A stretch of 58,370 nt of DNA from assembly GCA_038527215.1 (NCBI GenBank), contig JBCBGC010000037.1, forward strand, positions 1 to 58,370, given 5' to 3'. Position numbers and translations under genes: made by a program. Of the stretch, positions 8,455 through 16,249 are shown in pieces (positions within the stretch are counted from its first letter, which is position 1; the number at the start of each line of letters is the position of its first letter). The notes under the pieces are model-generated. The model did no database searches, was not told the DNA's origin, and saw only the letters and a list, made by a program, of their open reading frames with translations. The DNA is from JAWPMV01 sp038527215. Lineage in GTDB: Bacteria; Bacteroidota; Bacteroidia; J057.

Positions 8455-9147
8455 CTAGGTACGATAGGTGATCCAGCCGCCATAAATGGCACTTTGCAAA
8501 AACCGCCGGCCTGGTTCAAAACCCGCTTCTCCTAATAGTTCCTGCAAGCGCTTTTCGGGAATATGTTGAATGCGACCCGGGAGCTTTTCGAGGCGATCCT
8601 GTACCGCCTCAGGATCAAGCTCTGGCGGTAACAAGGCTTGTAACAAGGCTAGATTTTCTGTCAATTCTGCTGCCGAACCGAATATATCTGCGATGATTAA
8701 AGGAGCCCCAGGGGTCAAGCGAAACCGAATGTCTTTCAGCAACTCCAGCTTAGCCCCATCATCCGGTACAAAATGGAGGACCAGCAGCAGGGTAGCCGCT
8801 TCGAACTGGGGGGAAGTGGGTAAGTCCGCTACATAGCCTTCTTCTATCCGCAAATGGGAAATGTGGGCTAATTTTTCCCGGGACTGCGCGACCATGTCCG
8901 GAGAGGGATCAATGCCGACCATTTTCCAATGAGGAAAGCGTTGATGAAAGGCATTAATTTCGTTACCGGTCCCACTCCCTACTACCAGGATAGGTCCAGA
9001 TCGCCCTTTGAGGTGGCGGGATAATAAGACGGGTACACAGGTCATCAGATCCTGATAAGGAGGAATCCACTGGTACACAAAATCATCATAACCCTGGGCA
9101 CGCTCTCCTTCAAAAATGGCGATTTCAGTGGGGGATTTGCCTGGCAT
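8455..9147 (-). CDS. Class I SAM-dependent methyltransferase
   Basis: 230 residues with a Rossmann methyltransferase core: motif I VVGSGTGNE at about 55-63, the acidic residue ending strand 2 in GIDPSPDM, motif II near YVADLPTSPQFEAA, and LLVLHFV for strand 4. No membrane segment, so cytoplasmic. The substrate is unknown. It lies 113 bases after the ChaN-like gene at the end of an iron-regulated minus-strand operon and before the promoter region of the XusABC-like genes, so it may belong to the same transcript. A role in modifying a metallophore or haem-related compound is possible but not shown. Confidence 0.8.
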   Translation of the reverse strand: MPGKSPTEIAIFEGERAQGYDDFVYQWIPPYQDLMTCVPVLLSRHLKGRSGPILVVGSGTGNEINAFHQRFPHWKMVGIDPSPDMVAQSREKLAHISHLRIEEGYVADLPTSPQFEAATLLLVLHFVPDDGAKLELLKDIRFRLTPGAPLIIADIFGSAAELTENLALLQALLPPELDPEAVQDRLEKLPGRIQHIPEKRLQELLGEAGFEPGRRFLQSAIYGGWITYRT

Positions 9148-9260
9148 GGTCAGAAATTTGGAAGTAAAAAAGGGTGATTTTTCTACCGATTATATGGGTA
9201 AGGGCATAAAATAAACCGCAGGTCAGGTCAAAAAAGCATCCAGCCTAACCGATCCCTGAC

Positions 9261-10142
9261 TCAGTCTAGGTGCGGGTGAATAACAATATAATCCCCTTGT
9301 TTGGCATAGTACGCCCAGTCTGGATCATCAAAGTCATCCGCCGGAAAGCAACTGATGTTACGGGCCCGCACTTTCTTACTCATCTCTTTCAACTGCTTCA
9401 TGGTCCCTTGCTGGTAATCGGTATGGAACCTCCCATTTAAATGGAATATTTTTTCTTTCTTATGCTTTTTCCAGTGACGAAAAATCTGGTAGGCCATAGA
9501 GGCATCCCAGGTACACTGAGCAAAATAGATATTATCTCCCATGCCATGTCCGGAACCGCCCATGGCATCCAGGAAACGCTGGTAATATGCTTCGTCATCC
9601 GTATAGATGGGCAAAGGCGGTAAATATTGTTGGGCGGATTTGGGGAGCGTTTCCAGCGCAGACAGGCCCCGGCGACTGACCAGATTCACGTATCTGCGAG
9701 GAGCGTTTGCGGCAATCACCACCTGCCCTTTCCTTTTGGCGCGATCCACCATGGGTTTATAATCTTCCGCATAATTATTCCAGGCTCTCGCATCCTTGAT
9801 GAGTTTGGACTCCGTGATGTAATCCGCCAGGTATTCATCCAGCACCTGTTGGCAATCGGTCTCGAACATCTCCATGCTGAGGGTGACGGTTCCATATTTG
9901 CCCAGGAGCATTTGGTACAAGCTGTCTTGCAGATTATGCCCCAGGCTGTCGTTGTGCTCTTCTCCAAAAAAGAGCACATCAACTTCCGACATGTGAGCGA
10001 TCAGTTGGTCCAGGGATATTTCCTCCTGGGAGGCTACATCGTAAATCTTGTAAAGGCTTGACTCAACTTGCTGGGCTTGCGAAAACCAAGGCCAGGCAGC
10101 GATCAGTAGGATAAAAATTCTGGACAATGATATTTTTTTCAT
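9261..10142 (-). CDS. ChaN-like haem/iron-binding protein
   Basis: 293 residues with a signal peptide (cleavage after about WFSQA) but no lipobox Cys. The N-terminal half carries the ChaN hallmark FFGEEHNDSLGHNLQ followed by TLSMEMFETDCQQ. Further conserved pieces are VVIAANAPRRYVNLVSRRGL and IFHLNGRFHTDY, typical of ChaN (DUF399), a family whose Campylobacter member binds haem pairs. Its start overlaps the stop of the upstream gene (ATGA), which indicates translational coupling in an operon with a PepSY membrane protein. Likely periplasmic, handling haem or iron. Confidence 0.82.
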   Translation of the reverse strand: MKKISLSRIFILLIAAWPWFSQAQQVESSLYKIYDVASQEEISLDQLIAHMSEVDVLFFGEEHNDSLGHNLQDSLYQMLLGKYGTVTLSMEMFETDCQQVLDEYLADYITESKLIKDARAWNNYAEDYKPMVDRAKRKGQVVIAANAPRRYVNLVSRRGLSALETLPKSAQQYLPPLPIYTDDEAYYQRFLDAMGGSGHGMGDNIYFAQCTWDASMAYQIFRHWKKHKKEKIFHLNGRFHTDYQQGTMKQLKEMSKKVRARNISCFPADDFDDPDWAYYAKQGDYIVIHPHLD

Positions 10143-10495
10143 GAAGCTTCTCGATTTTTCCGGGCCTGCATAAAGCTACGGACAAAATAGACCAAAGCCA
10201 TTACCGTAGTGAGCATCATCACTACTACCCGAATGACCGCCATATTATCCGCCCTTTCAATTCCTCCCATCAAGGGAACTACCAGGCCAAATAGGATTAA
10301 GAAAGTCAGCAATACAGCTACATGAGCGATCACTTTGTTTTCTTTCCTCAACCCGGGATTACACAAAAATAAAACGATTCCTACCCCTACCGGAATCAGA
10401 GCGGTAGGAGAGGCGGACGCAGAGGCTAAGTACCCCCAGCCTCCCAGGGTAATCAGGGTGATGGCATTAATTAGACTTGCGAGATGGGCCGTCAT
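10139..10495 (-). CDS. Small four-helix membrane protein, unknown
   Basis: 118 residues, nearly all in four hydrophobic segments with small-residue-rich helices (ITLGGWGYLASASASPTALI, VGVGIVLFLCNP). I do not recognise a named family with confidence; the Gly/Ala-rich layout resembles TMEM14-like proteins. Its start overlaps the end of the PepSY gene by 29 bases and its stop overlaps the ChaN-like start by 4 bases, so it is firmly part of this iron operon. A helper of the PepSY protein is the simplest guess. Confidence 0.65.
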   Translation of the reverse strand: MTAHLASLINAITLITLGGWGYLASASASPTALIPVGVGIVLFLCNPGLRKENKVIAHVAVLLTFLILFGLVVPLMGGIERADNMAVIRVVVMMLTTVMALVYFVRSFMQARKNREAS

Positions 10496-11729
10496 AGGCT
10501 TGGATATTTTGCGGGACTAATGGCAATTTTTTTTGAGGAATCGTTCCCCTTGTACGAGTTACCGTCTTAGACTTCTTTTTTCGTCCCCACCAAATCAAAA
10601 AACCAGTTACTGGAAGACTGGCAAAAAACAGGGCACATAAGGAGGCGATTATTTTCGTAGGCCAACCCCAAATGCTCCCTACATGCATGGCATAATTAGA
10701 ATTACGCCATTTTTCTCCGGTACTTTTGTCTGCATGCGTAAAAGCATGATGCAGCGCCCCGCTTTCCGGATGATAGGAAAAACGGTCCCGGGTATCCCAC
10801 CAGGAGTCAGGATGGTCATAGGAGAGGCTGACGGAGATGGTGCCTTTATCTCGTTCTGGATTGGGTACACTCAAGCTGATGTTATCCCAGGCTGGTTGTC
10901 TGGTCTTGGCATCCACAAAAACCAGGTCAAGCACCGCAGCAGGGGTGTATCCATCGTAGGCAGGTGATTCCGGTCGCTCAAATACTTTTTCCGGATCATC
11001 TCCCAGCATACGGTACACACTGTCATTCCACCAATCATAGGTCCACACCAGGCCTGTGCCTGCGAAAAATAATATAAATATCCAGGTGTAGAAGCCGCCT
11101 ACAGAATGAACGTCCCAGTTGACCCGCTTGAAGCGAGCCTTCCATTTGATCTGCATGCGCTGCCGAAGCATCCGCCGGTTCTTTGGCCACCAGAGATAAA
11201 GCCCACTCAAGGCCAGGAAAACCATGATCAGGGCCGCTGCCCCTACGATCTCTGTCCCTATCCGGGAATCCAGGAGAAGGTTTTGATGTAAAAAACGGGA
11301 AAGGGTAATCCAATCCCGCTTTTTATCTACATGTCCGACTACTTTTCCTGTGTAGGGGTTGACGTAAACCGCCTGGTAATAAGCGATGCCAGAAGTCCAG
11401 GTCCAGCCCCGCTCTTTGGCTCGTTTGAACGTCCTAAAGACGTAATTTTTATGGAGATCACGGCTGGCCTGTAGGGAACGAAAGGTCTTATCAGGATATG
11501 CCTGCCTTACCCGGGCGAAAAGCTCACTGGGAGGCAAAACTTCATCATAAACCACATCCGCATAGACCTTATCCGCATAGACCATACGGGTGAGTTCTTC
11601 TTCCCATACAAATACCATCGCTCCGAGCATGCTGATCAAGACGACCAGCCCGGATATTAACCCCAACCATAAGTGTAACCACCCCCAGATTTTCTTGGCT
11701 GTTAATTTTTTCCGCTTTTGCTTTGGCAT
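10467..11729 (-). CDS. PepSY-associated membrane protein (iron-uptake type)
   Basis: I start at the ATG at 11729 (420 residues); a longer frame starts with TTG three codons earlier. It has the classical four-helix PepSY_TM layout: a basic N-terminus and helix 1 (WLHLWLGLISGLVVLISM), a periplasmic PepSY part with VYVNPYTGKVVGHVDKKRDW, helices 2 and 3 (LSGLYLWWP, HSVGGFYTWIFILFFAG), a second periplasmic part and helix 4 (GFLIWW) with a basic tail. Members act in siderophore or ferric iron reduction at the inner membrane. It lies in one operon with the ChaN-like gene. It is distinct from, and shorter than, the XusC-like paralogue at 2.1-3.8 kb. Confidence 0.82.
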   Translation of the reverse strand: MPKQKRKKLTAKKIWGWLHLWLGLISGLVVLISMLGAMVFVWEEELTRMVYADKVYADVVYDEVLPPSELFARVRQAYPDKTFRSLQASRDLHKNYVFRTFKRAKERGWTWTSGIAYYQAVYVNPYTGKVVGHVDKKRDWITLSRFLHQNLLLDSRIGTEIVGAAALIMVFLALSGLYLWWPKNRRMLRQRMQIKWKARFKRVNWDVHSVGGFYTWIFILFFAGTGLVWTYDWWNDSVYRMLGDDPEKVFERPESPAYDGYTPAAVLDLVFVDAKTRQPAWDNISLSVPNPERDKGTISVSLSYDHPDSWWDTRDRFSYHPESGALHHAFTHADKSTGEKWRNSNYAMHVGSIWGWPTKIIASLCALFFASLPVTGFLIWWGRKKKSKTVTRTRGTIPQKKLPLVPQNIQAYDGPSRKSN

Positions 11730-11809
11730 GTTTTGCAAGGTTCCATTAATCCTGAAAAGAGAGCTAAGGCCAGCGGGTTGAAGTAGCGTGGTAAATGAAG
11801 ATTGAAAAA

Positions 11810-12154
11810 TTAGTTGTCTAAAGACTTCCAGAAGCGGCGGTCATAAGAGATACAGGCTTCCCGCAGCAATGTTCCAAAGTCTTCCAAATCGGAGATGGAC
11901 AATAAAAGGCGAATGCCCATATATGGCGTCCCGATATGGATACAGCGATGGGTAGGATCTACGGCTCCTTTATACCTTTGATAATAGAGCCGGAGGTTAT
12001 TGATCAAGGTCTCCACCGCCACCTTTTTCAAGTCTATAGAGATGGTTTCATAGTTGATATGAAAAGCCTCACATTGATGGCAATAGACCACTTTATTGTC
12101 GCCATCTTGGGCAAGGGTTTCTAAATGATGTCCGTTGTTTTGTAAGGTTTCCAT
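11810..12154 (-). CDS. Small Cys-containing protein, DUF6686-like
   Basis: 114 residues without a signal peptide. A CHQC pair at about 25-28 followed by AFHINYETISIDL, and a C-terminal GIRLLLSISDLEDFGTLLREA, resemble small Bacteroidota proteins now grouped as DUF6686; this assignment is from memory and moderate. A third Cys and His lie in HRCIHIG, so a metal site is possible. It is the first gene after a well-formed iron-box promoter (12271-12326) with a leader of about 135 bases, and heads the ChaN/PepSY operon. The function is unknown; given the promoter, it is probably made under iron limitation. Confidence 0.6.
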   Translation of the reverse strand: METLQNNGHHLETLAQDGDNKVVYCHQCEAFHINYETISIDLKKVAVETLINNLRLYYQRYKGAVDPTHRCIHIGTPYMGIRLLLSISDLEDFGTLLREACISYDRRFWKSLDN

Positions 12155-12270
12155 TTGTTGTGGTTATCGGAGTCAGGATTATCCAGTAGGGTGGATGGAC
12201 GAACAAAAGTCTCACAGCGTCTTTCTAAACTGGTCGGGCCTGGGAGAACCTGAACCCCAGGTACCGAACC

Positions 12271-12326
12271 TTATTTAGAATGATTCTACACTAAGGCAAA
12301 CATAAGTCTACAGGAAAGGGGAACAA
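12271..12326 (-). promoter_or_regulatory. Iron-regulated promoter of the PepSY/ChaN operon
   Basis: On the minus strand: TTG (12326-12324), 19 bases, TATGTTTG (12304-12297), then TGTAGAATCATTCTAAATAA (12290-12271). The last is an iron-box-like palindrome (TAGAATnATTCTA). The -7 element is identical to that of the promoter at 8303-8358. Confidence 0.75.
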
Positions 12327-12341
12327 AATAATTTTAGAAAA

Positions 12342-12401
12342 TACCTAATTGGGGGTAGTGTTCCAGAAAATTCAGACCAAGAGCCTACCTAAAATTGAGT
12401 A
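12342..12401. promoter_or_regulatory. Pair of TACC-N8-GGTA boxes, 44 bp apart
   Basis: TACCTAATTGGGGGTA (12342-12357) and TACCTAAAATTGAGTA (12386-12401; one mismatch in the right arm). Start-to-start spacing is 44 bp, identical to the pair at 8373-8432, and the first box begins 15 bases upstream of the -33 element. Confidence 0.65.
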
Positions 12402-12433
12402 GAGGGTGGCCCCGTGAGCAGGATGAAAAGCAC

Positions 12434-13696
12434 TTATTCAATCTCCCATTCTACATCCCGGCATTGCTTATTCACACATACCCGATTTTCAGCTCGAATC
12501 CTAACCTCTTCATAGCCTTTTTTTTTCCACTCGGCCCGTAAAAACCGACCAAATTGCTGGATCATATCCGGTTGGAAAGCCATTTGTCGTTCCTGGGCAG
12601 GAATGAGGTAGGCATCGGGATATATGGTCCAGTTTTTTCCCGTGGCAGGGTCCGATAAAAAATAAGCTGTCATGCCATTTTTCTCCATCACCATGACATG
12701 CCAGGCGAAGCGTAAGCCTTTTTCATTCCACAGTACACTACCCTGATATAAAAAATGCCGGAGGGGAAGGAAGATTTGTATTCCCAGATAAAGGGCGAGG
12801 AATAAACCCCAGACTTTTTTGGCCTGAAAGACAGGAGGCGTATGAGGTTTCTCTGGCAGGCGGTTTTTGCCCCACTTCCGCCAGTCGTCAGCCGTAAAGA
12901 AAATGAGCGTAGAAGCCATCATGATCCAGGGGAACATACCAATGGGAAATAATAACCAGGTCATGAGATGAAAGCCCACCACCGCCAGGTAGGCAAAAGG
13001 CCGGGTTTTGGACCAAAGCAGGAAAAAAGGGATACTTAGGTCATAGATTAAGCCCCCCCAGCTAAAGATATAGGCCATCCATGGCTCATCAAACCATAGG
13101 CCAATCAAGGGAAAATCGGTTCGAGCCGAAAGCCAGGTTTTCATAGGCTCGCCCAAAATGAGCCAATCGTATTTGATTTTTGCTACCCCAGCAAAAAAAT
13201 ATACGACCCCAAGCTGAAACTGCAGGAGCCAAACTGACCATGCCGGAACGAAAGGGGAAGCAGCTGCCTTTTTTCTCCACGCATCTACAGACCACACCCG
13301 ATGGGCAGGTACAAAGATCAGCAGAAAGGCCACCAGAGAAACGAAATAATAATGGTTGAGATACCAGGCTTTATCTATCAGTTCCAAATAGGTAAAACTC
13401 AGGAAAAATCCCACACAACAAATACGGTAGAACCAGCCCAGCGCTATCCCGAGGGCCATGACAGCGCACCCTATCACCAACGCATACATCCATCCGGCAG
13501 GCAGAACTTGTACCCATTCAAAGCCATCGTAGGTAAAATGGAATGAAGGAGTGAGGTACAAATCTTCTACCCAGCCTCTCAGTAAAAAACGAAGCTGGGA
13601 GCCAAGCATAAGCACGCCAAAGGCGATTCTAAAAATCGCCAGTGGAAAGGCTTCAGTAGGTTCCAATAAGCGAGCCGCCAGGCCCTTAGTCGCCAT
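12434..13696 (-). CDS. HTTM-domain (vitamin K-dependent gamma-carboxylase-like) membrane protein
   Basis: I choose the ATG at 13696 (420 residues, MATKGLAARLLEP); a longer frame would overlap the preceding gene by 59 bases instead of 11. The HTTM core is clear: FPLAIFRIAFGVLMLGSQL, the LIDKAWYLNHYYFVSLVAFL segment with conserved His and Tyr, VWLLQFQLGVVYFFAGVAKI and WLILGEPM. Several membrane helices precede a soluble C-terminal part (about 290-420). Members of this family are mostly of unknown function in bacteria. It is the last gene of the imelysin/di-heme oxidoreductase operon, so it belongs to iron or haem handling by context. Confidence 0.8.
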   Translation of the reverse strand: MATKGLAARLLEPTEAFPLAIFRIAFGVLMLGSQLRFLLRGWVEDLYLTPSFHFTYDGFEWVQVLPAGWMYALVIGCAVMALGIALGWFYRICCVGFFLSFTYLELIDKAWYLNHYYFVSLVAFLLIFVPAHRVWSVDAWRKKAAASPFVPAWSVWLLQFQLGVVYFFAGVAKIKYDWLILGEPMKTWLSARTDFPLIGLWFDEPWMAYIFSWGGLIYDLSIPFFLLWSKTRPFAYLAVVGFHLMTWLLFPIGMFPWIMMASTLIFFTADDWRKWGKNRLPEKPHTPPVFQAKKVWGLFLALYLGIQIFLPLRHFLYQGSVLWNEKGLRFAWHVMVMEKNGMTAYFLSDPATGKNWTIYPDAYLIPAQERQMAFQPDMIQQFGRFLRAEWKKKGYEEVRIRAENRVCVNKQCRDVEWEIE

Positions 13697-14777
13697 CTGT
13701 ATCTTTAAAAGTAATGAGGATACCGAGGTGATTGGCCATATCAACTTTGATATAGCCTAAACAGGTTCGGATGGTTTGGTAGAGATCCTCCAGGATAGGT
13801 CCATCTGTTTCCACGGTTTTTACGAGTGGACCTGGGGCAACGGCCACCTTTTGAATACTCAAATCCAACTGCTGGATTATTAATTCTGATAGCATTTGAT
13901 TATTGGACCTGGCATCAAGATGGTCGAGCAGATCATCCATTCCGGGTAGGGATGGGTCGCCGAGGAAGCTGGCTTTAACCCCTTTCAGGTTTTCCATTAT
14001 GAGCGAGAGAGAGACGCCAGACCGATAGGCTTCAGCTTTTGTGCCTATGGGGGTCCCCCCTGTATCCTTGCCCATCGGTTTTCCCAATTTTTCGAAGAGG
14101 ATTTCACACAGCAGACTTACCTGGGCGTTCACGAGTTGGTTCAGCGAGCCCTTAGAGAAATTCTCAGTCTCGACCACAAAGGCACCTACATCTCCTTCCC
14201 AAATATTCAGAAGAGCAGTAGCCTGTTGGAACAGGTTTTCGGTGAGCGCTTTAATATAGTCCAGGCGCCTATCGGCCAAGGGGGCGGTAGTAAAGGTGGT
14301 GAGGGCATCCTCCACAAAGAGAAAATATTCCAGCGCGGGAAGGCCTTTGGATGTAGAACCACTATTTTCTACAAAGGTAGCCGTCAAGGCTTCACTGCCC
14401 TCCAGATTATCCTGCAGGAAGCCAGCCTTCGTCTCCCATTTATCGATTTTATTATGTAAAAACAGATCGCTGGCTTGCCGAATTTCAAACACTTCTACCC
14501 GCTTCCAGCTGCGCTTGGTGAACGCCCACTGATTTTGTAAAAGGCCCAGGTTTTCCTGGGTGGGATTCCCAACGAACACCTCCGTGAGGGAGTCCAGGCT
14601 TTGGCTTTGTTGCAAAAAACTTCGGTGAACCGGCAGCAGGACCTCGTTGCCGATATTGGACAACATGCTTTCCCGATCAAAAGGGTCAGGATTGTCTGGT
14701 TTACAGGCTACCAGACCAAGCATTAGAAACATAAGCCCCAGGCTCAAACGGATGGGATAGGAGGTTAGCGCTTGCAT
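13686..14777 (-). CDS. Imelysin-family lipoprotein with GLPALE motif
   Basis: 363 residues, lipobox with Cys25 (MLGLVAC). Imelysin/EfeO-like helical repeats follow. The region that carries GxHxxE in canonical imelysins reads GLPALE (145-150), so the His is replaced by Pro. This is the second imelysin subtype that commonly accompanies a canonical one. The family (IrpA, ICMP) is linked to iron uptake at the cell surface or periplasm. The start codon overlaps the stop of the di-heme oxidoreductase gene by one base, so the genes are coupled. Confidence 0.82.
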   Translation of the reverse strand: MQALTSYPIRLSLGLMFLMLGLVACKPDNPDPFDRESMLSNIGNEVLLPVHRSFLQQSQSLDSLTEVFVGNPTQENLGLLQNQWAFTKRSWKRVEVFEIRQASDLFLHNKIDKWETKAGFLQDNLEGSEALTATFVENSGSTSKGLPALEYFLFVEDALTTFTTAPLADRRLDYIKALTENLFQQATALLNIWEGDVGAFVVETENFSKGSLNQLVNAQVSLLCEILFEKLGKPMGKDTGGTPIGTKAEAYRSGVSLSLIMENLKGVKASFLGDPSLPGMDDLLDHLDARSNNQMLSELIIQQLDLSIQKVAVAPGPLVKTVETDGPILEDLYQTIRTCLGYIKVDMANHLGILITFKDTDGD

Positions 14778-16165
14778 TACAGGGTTTCTAAAAATTTAAT
14801 GAGTTTTTGTCTATCGGATTCTTTCAGGGCTTTGAATGCCTCGCGAGCCGCTTCGGCTTCTCCTCCATGCCATAAGATGGCTTCTTCCAGGTTTCTCGCC
14901 CGCCCATCGTGCAGGAAAAAGCTGTGCCGATTGACCGTAGGGATTAGCCCAATACCCCACAAGGGAGGGGTTCGCCACTCACGACCCGTCGCCTGATAAT
15001 CCGGCCGATTATCTGCGAGTTCTGCTCCCATGTCATGCAGCAGTAGATCCGTATAGGGACGAATAAGCTGATTCGAAAGGGCCTCAAAGCGGGGATGCTG
15101 TCCGGTGGTCCACTTAGGAGTATGACAACTGGCACAGCCAGTCTCGATAAATAGGCTTTTTCCCTTCAACACCTCCTCATCTTCCCAATCTCTTCGGGCA
15201 GGCACAGCCAAAGAGGAGACGTATAGCACCACTTTGAGCAAATCGTCATCGTCGATTTCAATAGCACCTCCATCTGGTAAGGAATCGCACCCCTGCACAG
15301 GAGAGCAATTTTCCTCCGGCAGCATAGAAGTTTTGATGCCCACATCTCCATTAAATGCCTCTGCGGTTTGCTGTAAAAGCGTAGGCTGGTTGGCTTTCCA
15401 GCCAAAACGGCCCAGGCTAGCAGCTTGGATTTCCCGATTCCAGACGTAGTTAGGTTTCCCAGAAATTCCATCTCCATCCGCATCTGTTTCATCCGCCTGG
15501 GAAAGGATATCAGCCTCAGAAATTGCTTCCAATAAGCCCAGGCCGATGATTTGGCTACCGACCCTTGGAGAAGTCATCACATCTGGAGCCATATCGCCAT
15601 ACTGCAAGCCTGTGAATTCGTAGATGGGCTTCCTTAAGGTATAAGGGGTGCCATCTGGATAGGTACCGGAAATTTCCTCATAGCGGACCTGGTATCCTCC
15701 TTCTCTCATGATGGTGAGGAGAGATTGATCTTGTAATTGTCCACCGTAAGTGGGCTCAGGCTTGGGCCCTCCGACCGCATTGGTACCGGGTACACTGAGC
15801 CGGAGCAGCATGCCTTCCGCCAGGGCTCCATCAAAAGTGGGCGGTTGACCGCGTCCATCTTTGAAGTGACAGGCCGCACAAGAACGGGCATTAAACAGGG
15901 GACCAAGGCCATCCCTGGCTGTCGTGGAAGCAGGTGCACTGACCCAGTTCTGGTTGAAAAATGAATTGCCTACAAAAAACAACAACTCATCATCTCCATT
16001 GAATCCAGGAGCCTGGAATCCAAAGGCATTACGAGAAACATCAAATATAGTAGCCTCCCCTCCTGAAAGTTCTTCTCCTTCCTCTGGTGAAGCCTCAAAA
16101 GGGCTGCCGATATCACAGGCGCTCAGGAAGAAAGCGCTGATCAGCATCAGGTAGAATGGCCTCAT
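14777..16165 (-). CDS. Di-heme oxidoreductase family (DHOR) lipoprotein
   Basis: 462 residues, lipobox Cys17 (FLSAC). Two haem-binding motifs are visible: CAACH at 96-100 and CASCH at 344-348. An Asp-rich loop (DETDADGDGISG) at about 225-236 is a probable calcium site. The arrangement fits the DHOR family (PF06537, formerly DUF1111/thiol oxidoreductase), related to di-haem cytochrome c peroxidases. It lies between two imelysin genes, a conserved arrangement in iron-regulated operons. A role in electron transfer to or from iron or haem at the cell envelope is inferred. Confidence 0.88.
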   Translation of the reverse strand: MRPFYLMLISAFFLSACDIGSPFEASPEEGEELSGGEATIFDVSRNAFGFQAPGFNGDDELLFFVGNSFFNQNWVSAPASTTARDGLGPLFNARSCAACHFKDGRGQPPTFDGALAEGMLLRLSVPGTNAVGGPKPEPTYGGQLQDQSLLTIMREGGYQVRYEEISGTYPDGTPYTLRKPIYEFTGLQYGDMAPDVMTSPRVGSQIIGLGLLEAISEADILSQADETDADGDGISGKPNYVWNREIQAASLGRFGWKANQPTLLQQTAEAFNGDVGIKTSMLPEENCSPVQGCDSLPDGGAIEIDDDDLLKVVLYVSSLAVPARRDWEDEEVLKGKSLFIETGCASCHTPKWTTGQHPRFEALSNQLIRPYTDLLLHDMGAELADNRPDYQATGREWRTPPLWGIGLIPTVNRHSFFLHDGRARNLEEAILWHGGEAEAAREAFKALKESDRQKLIKFLETL

Positions 16166-16178
16166 ACAAACAAATTAA

Positions 16179-16215
16179 GTAACCCGAAGCCTGGCAAAGC
16201 AGGCTTACGGGTTAT
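16179..16215 (-). terminator. Strong hairpin between imelysin and DHOR genes
   Basis: The arms GTAACCCGAAGCCTG (16179-16193) and CAGGCTTACGGGTTAT (16200-16215) pair over 15 bases with one bulged A and a 6-base loop. No T-run follows on the minus strand. It sits in an 84-bp spacer inside the operon, where it may stabilise the upstream imelysin mRNA or act as a partial terminator. Confidence 0.55.
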
Positions 16216-16249
16216 TATGTGTTTAAGTTAACAATCTTTTGATTGTTAT

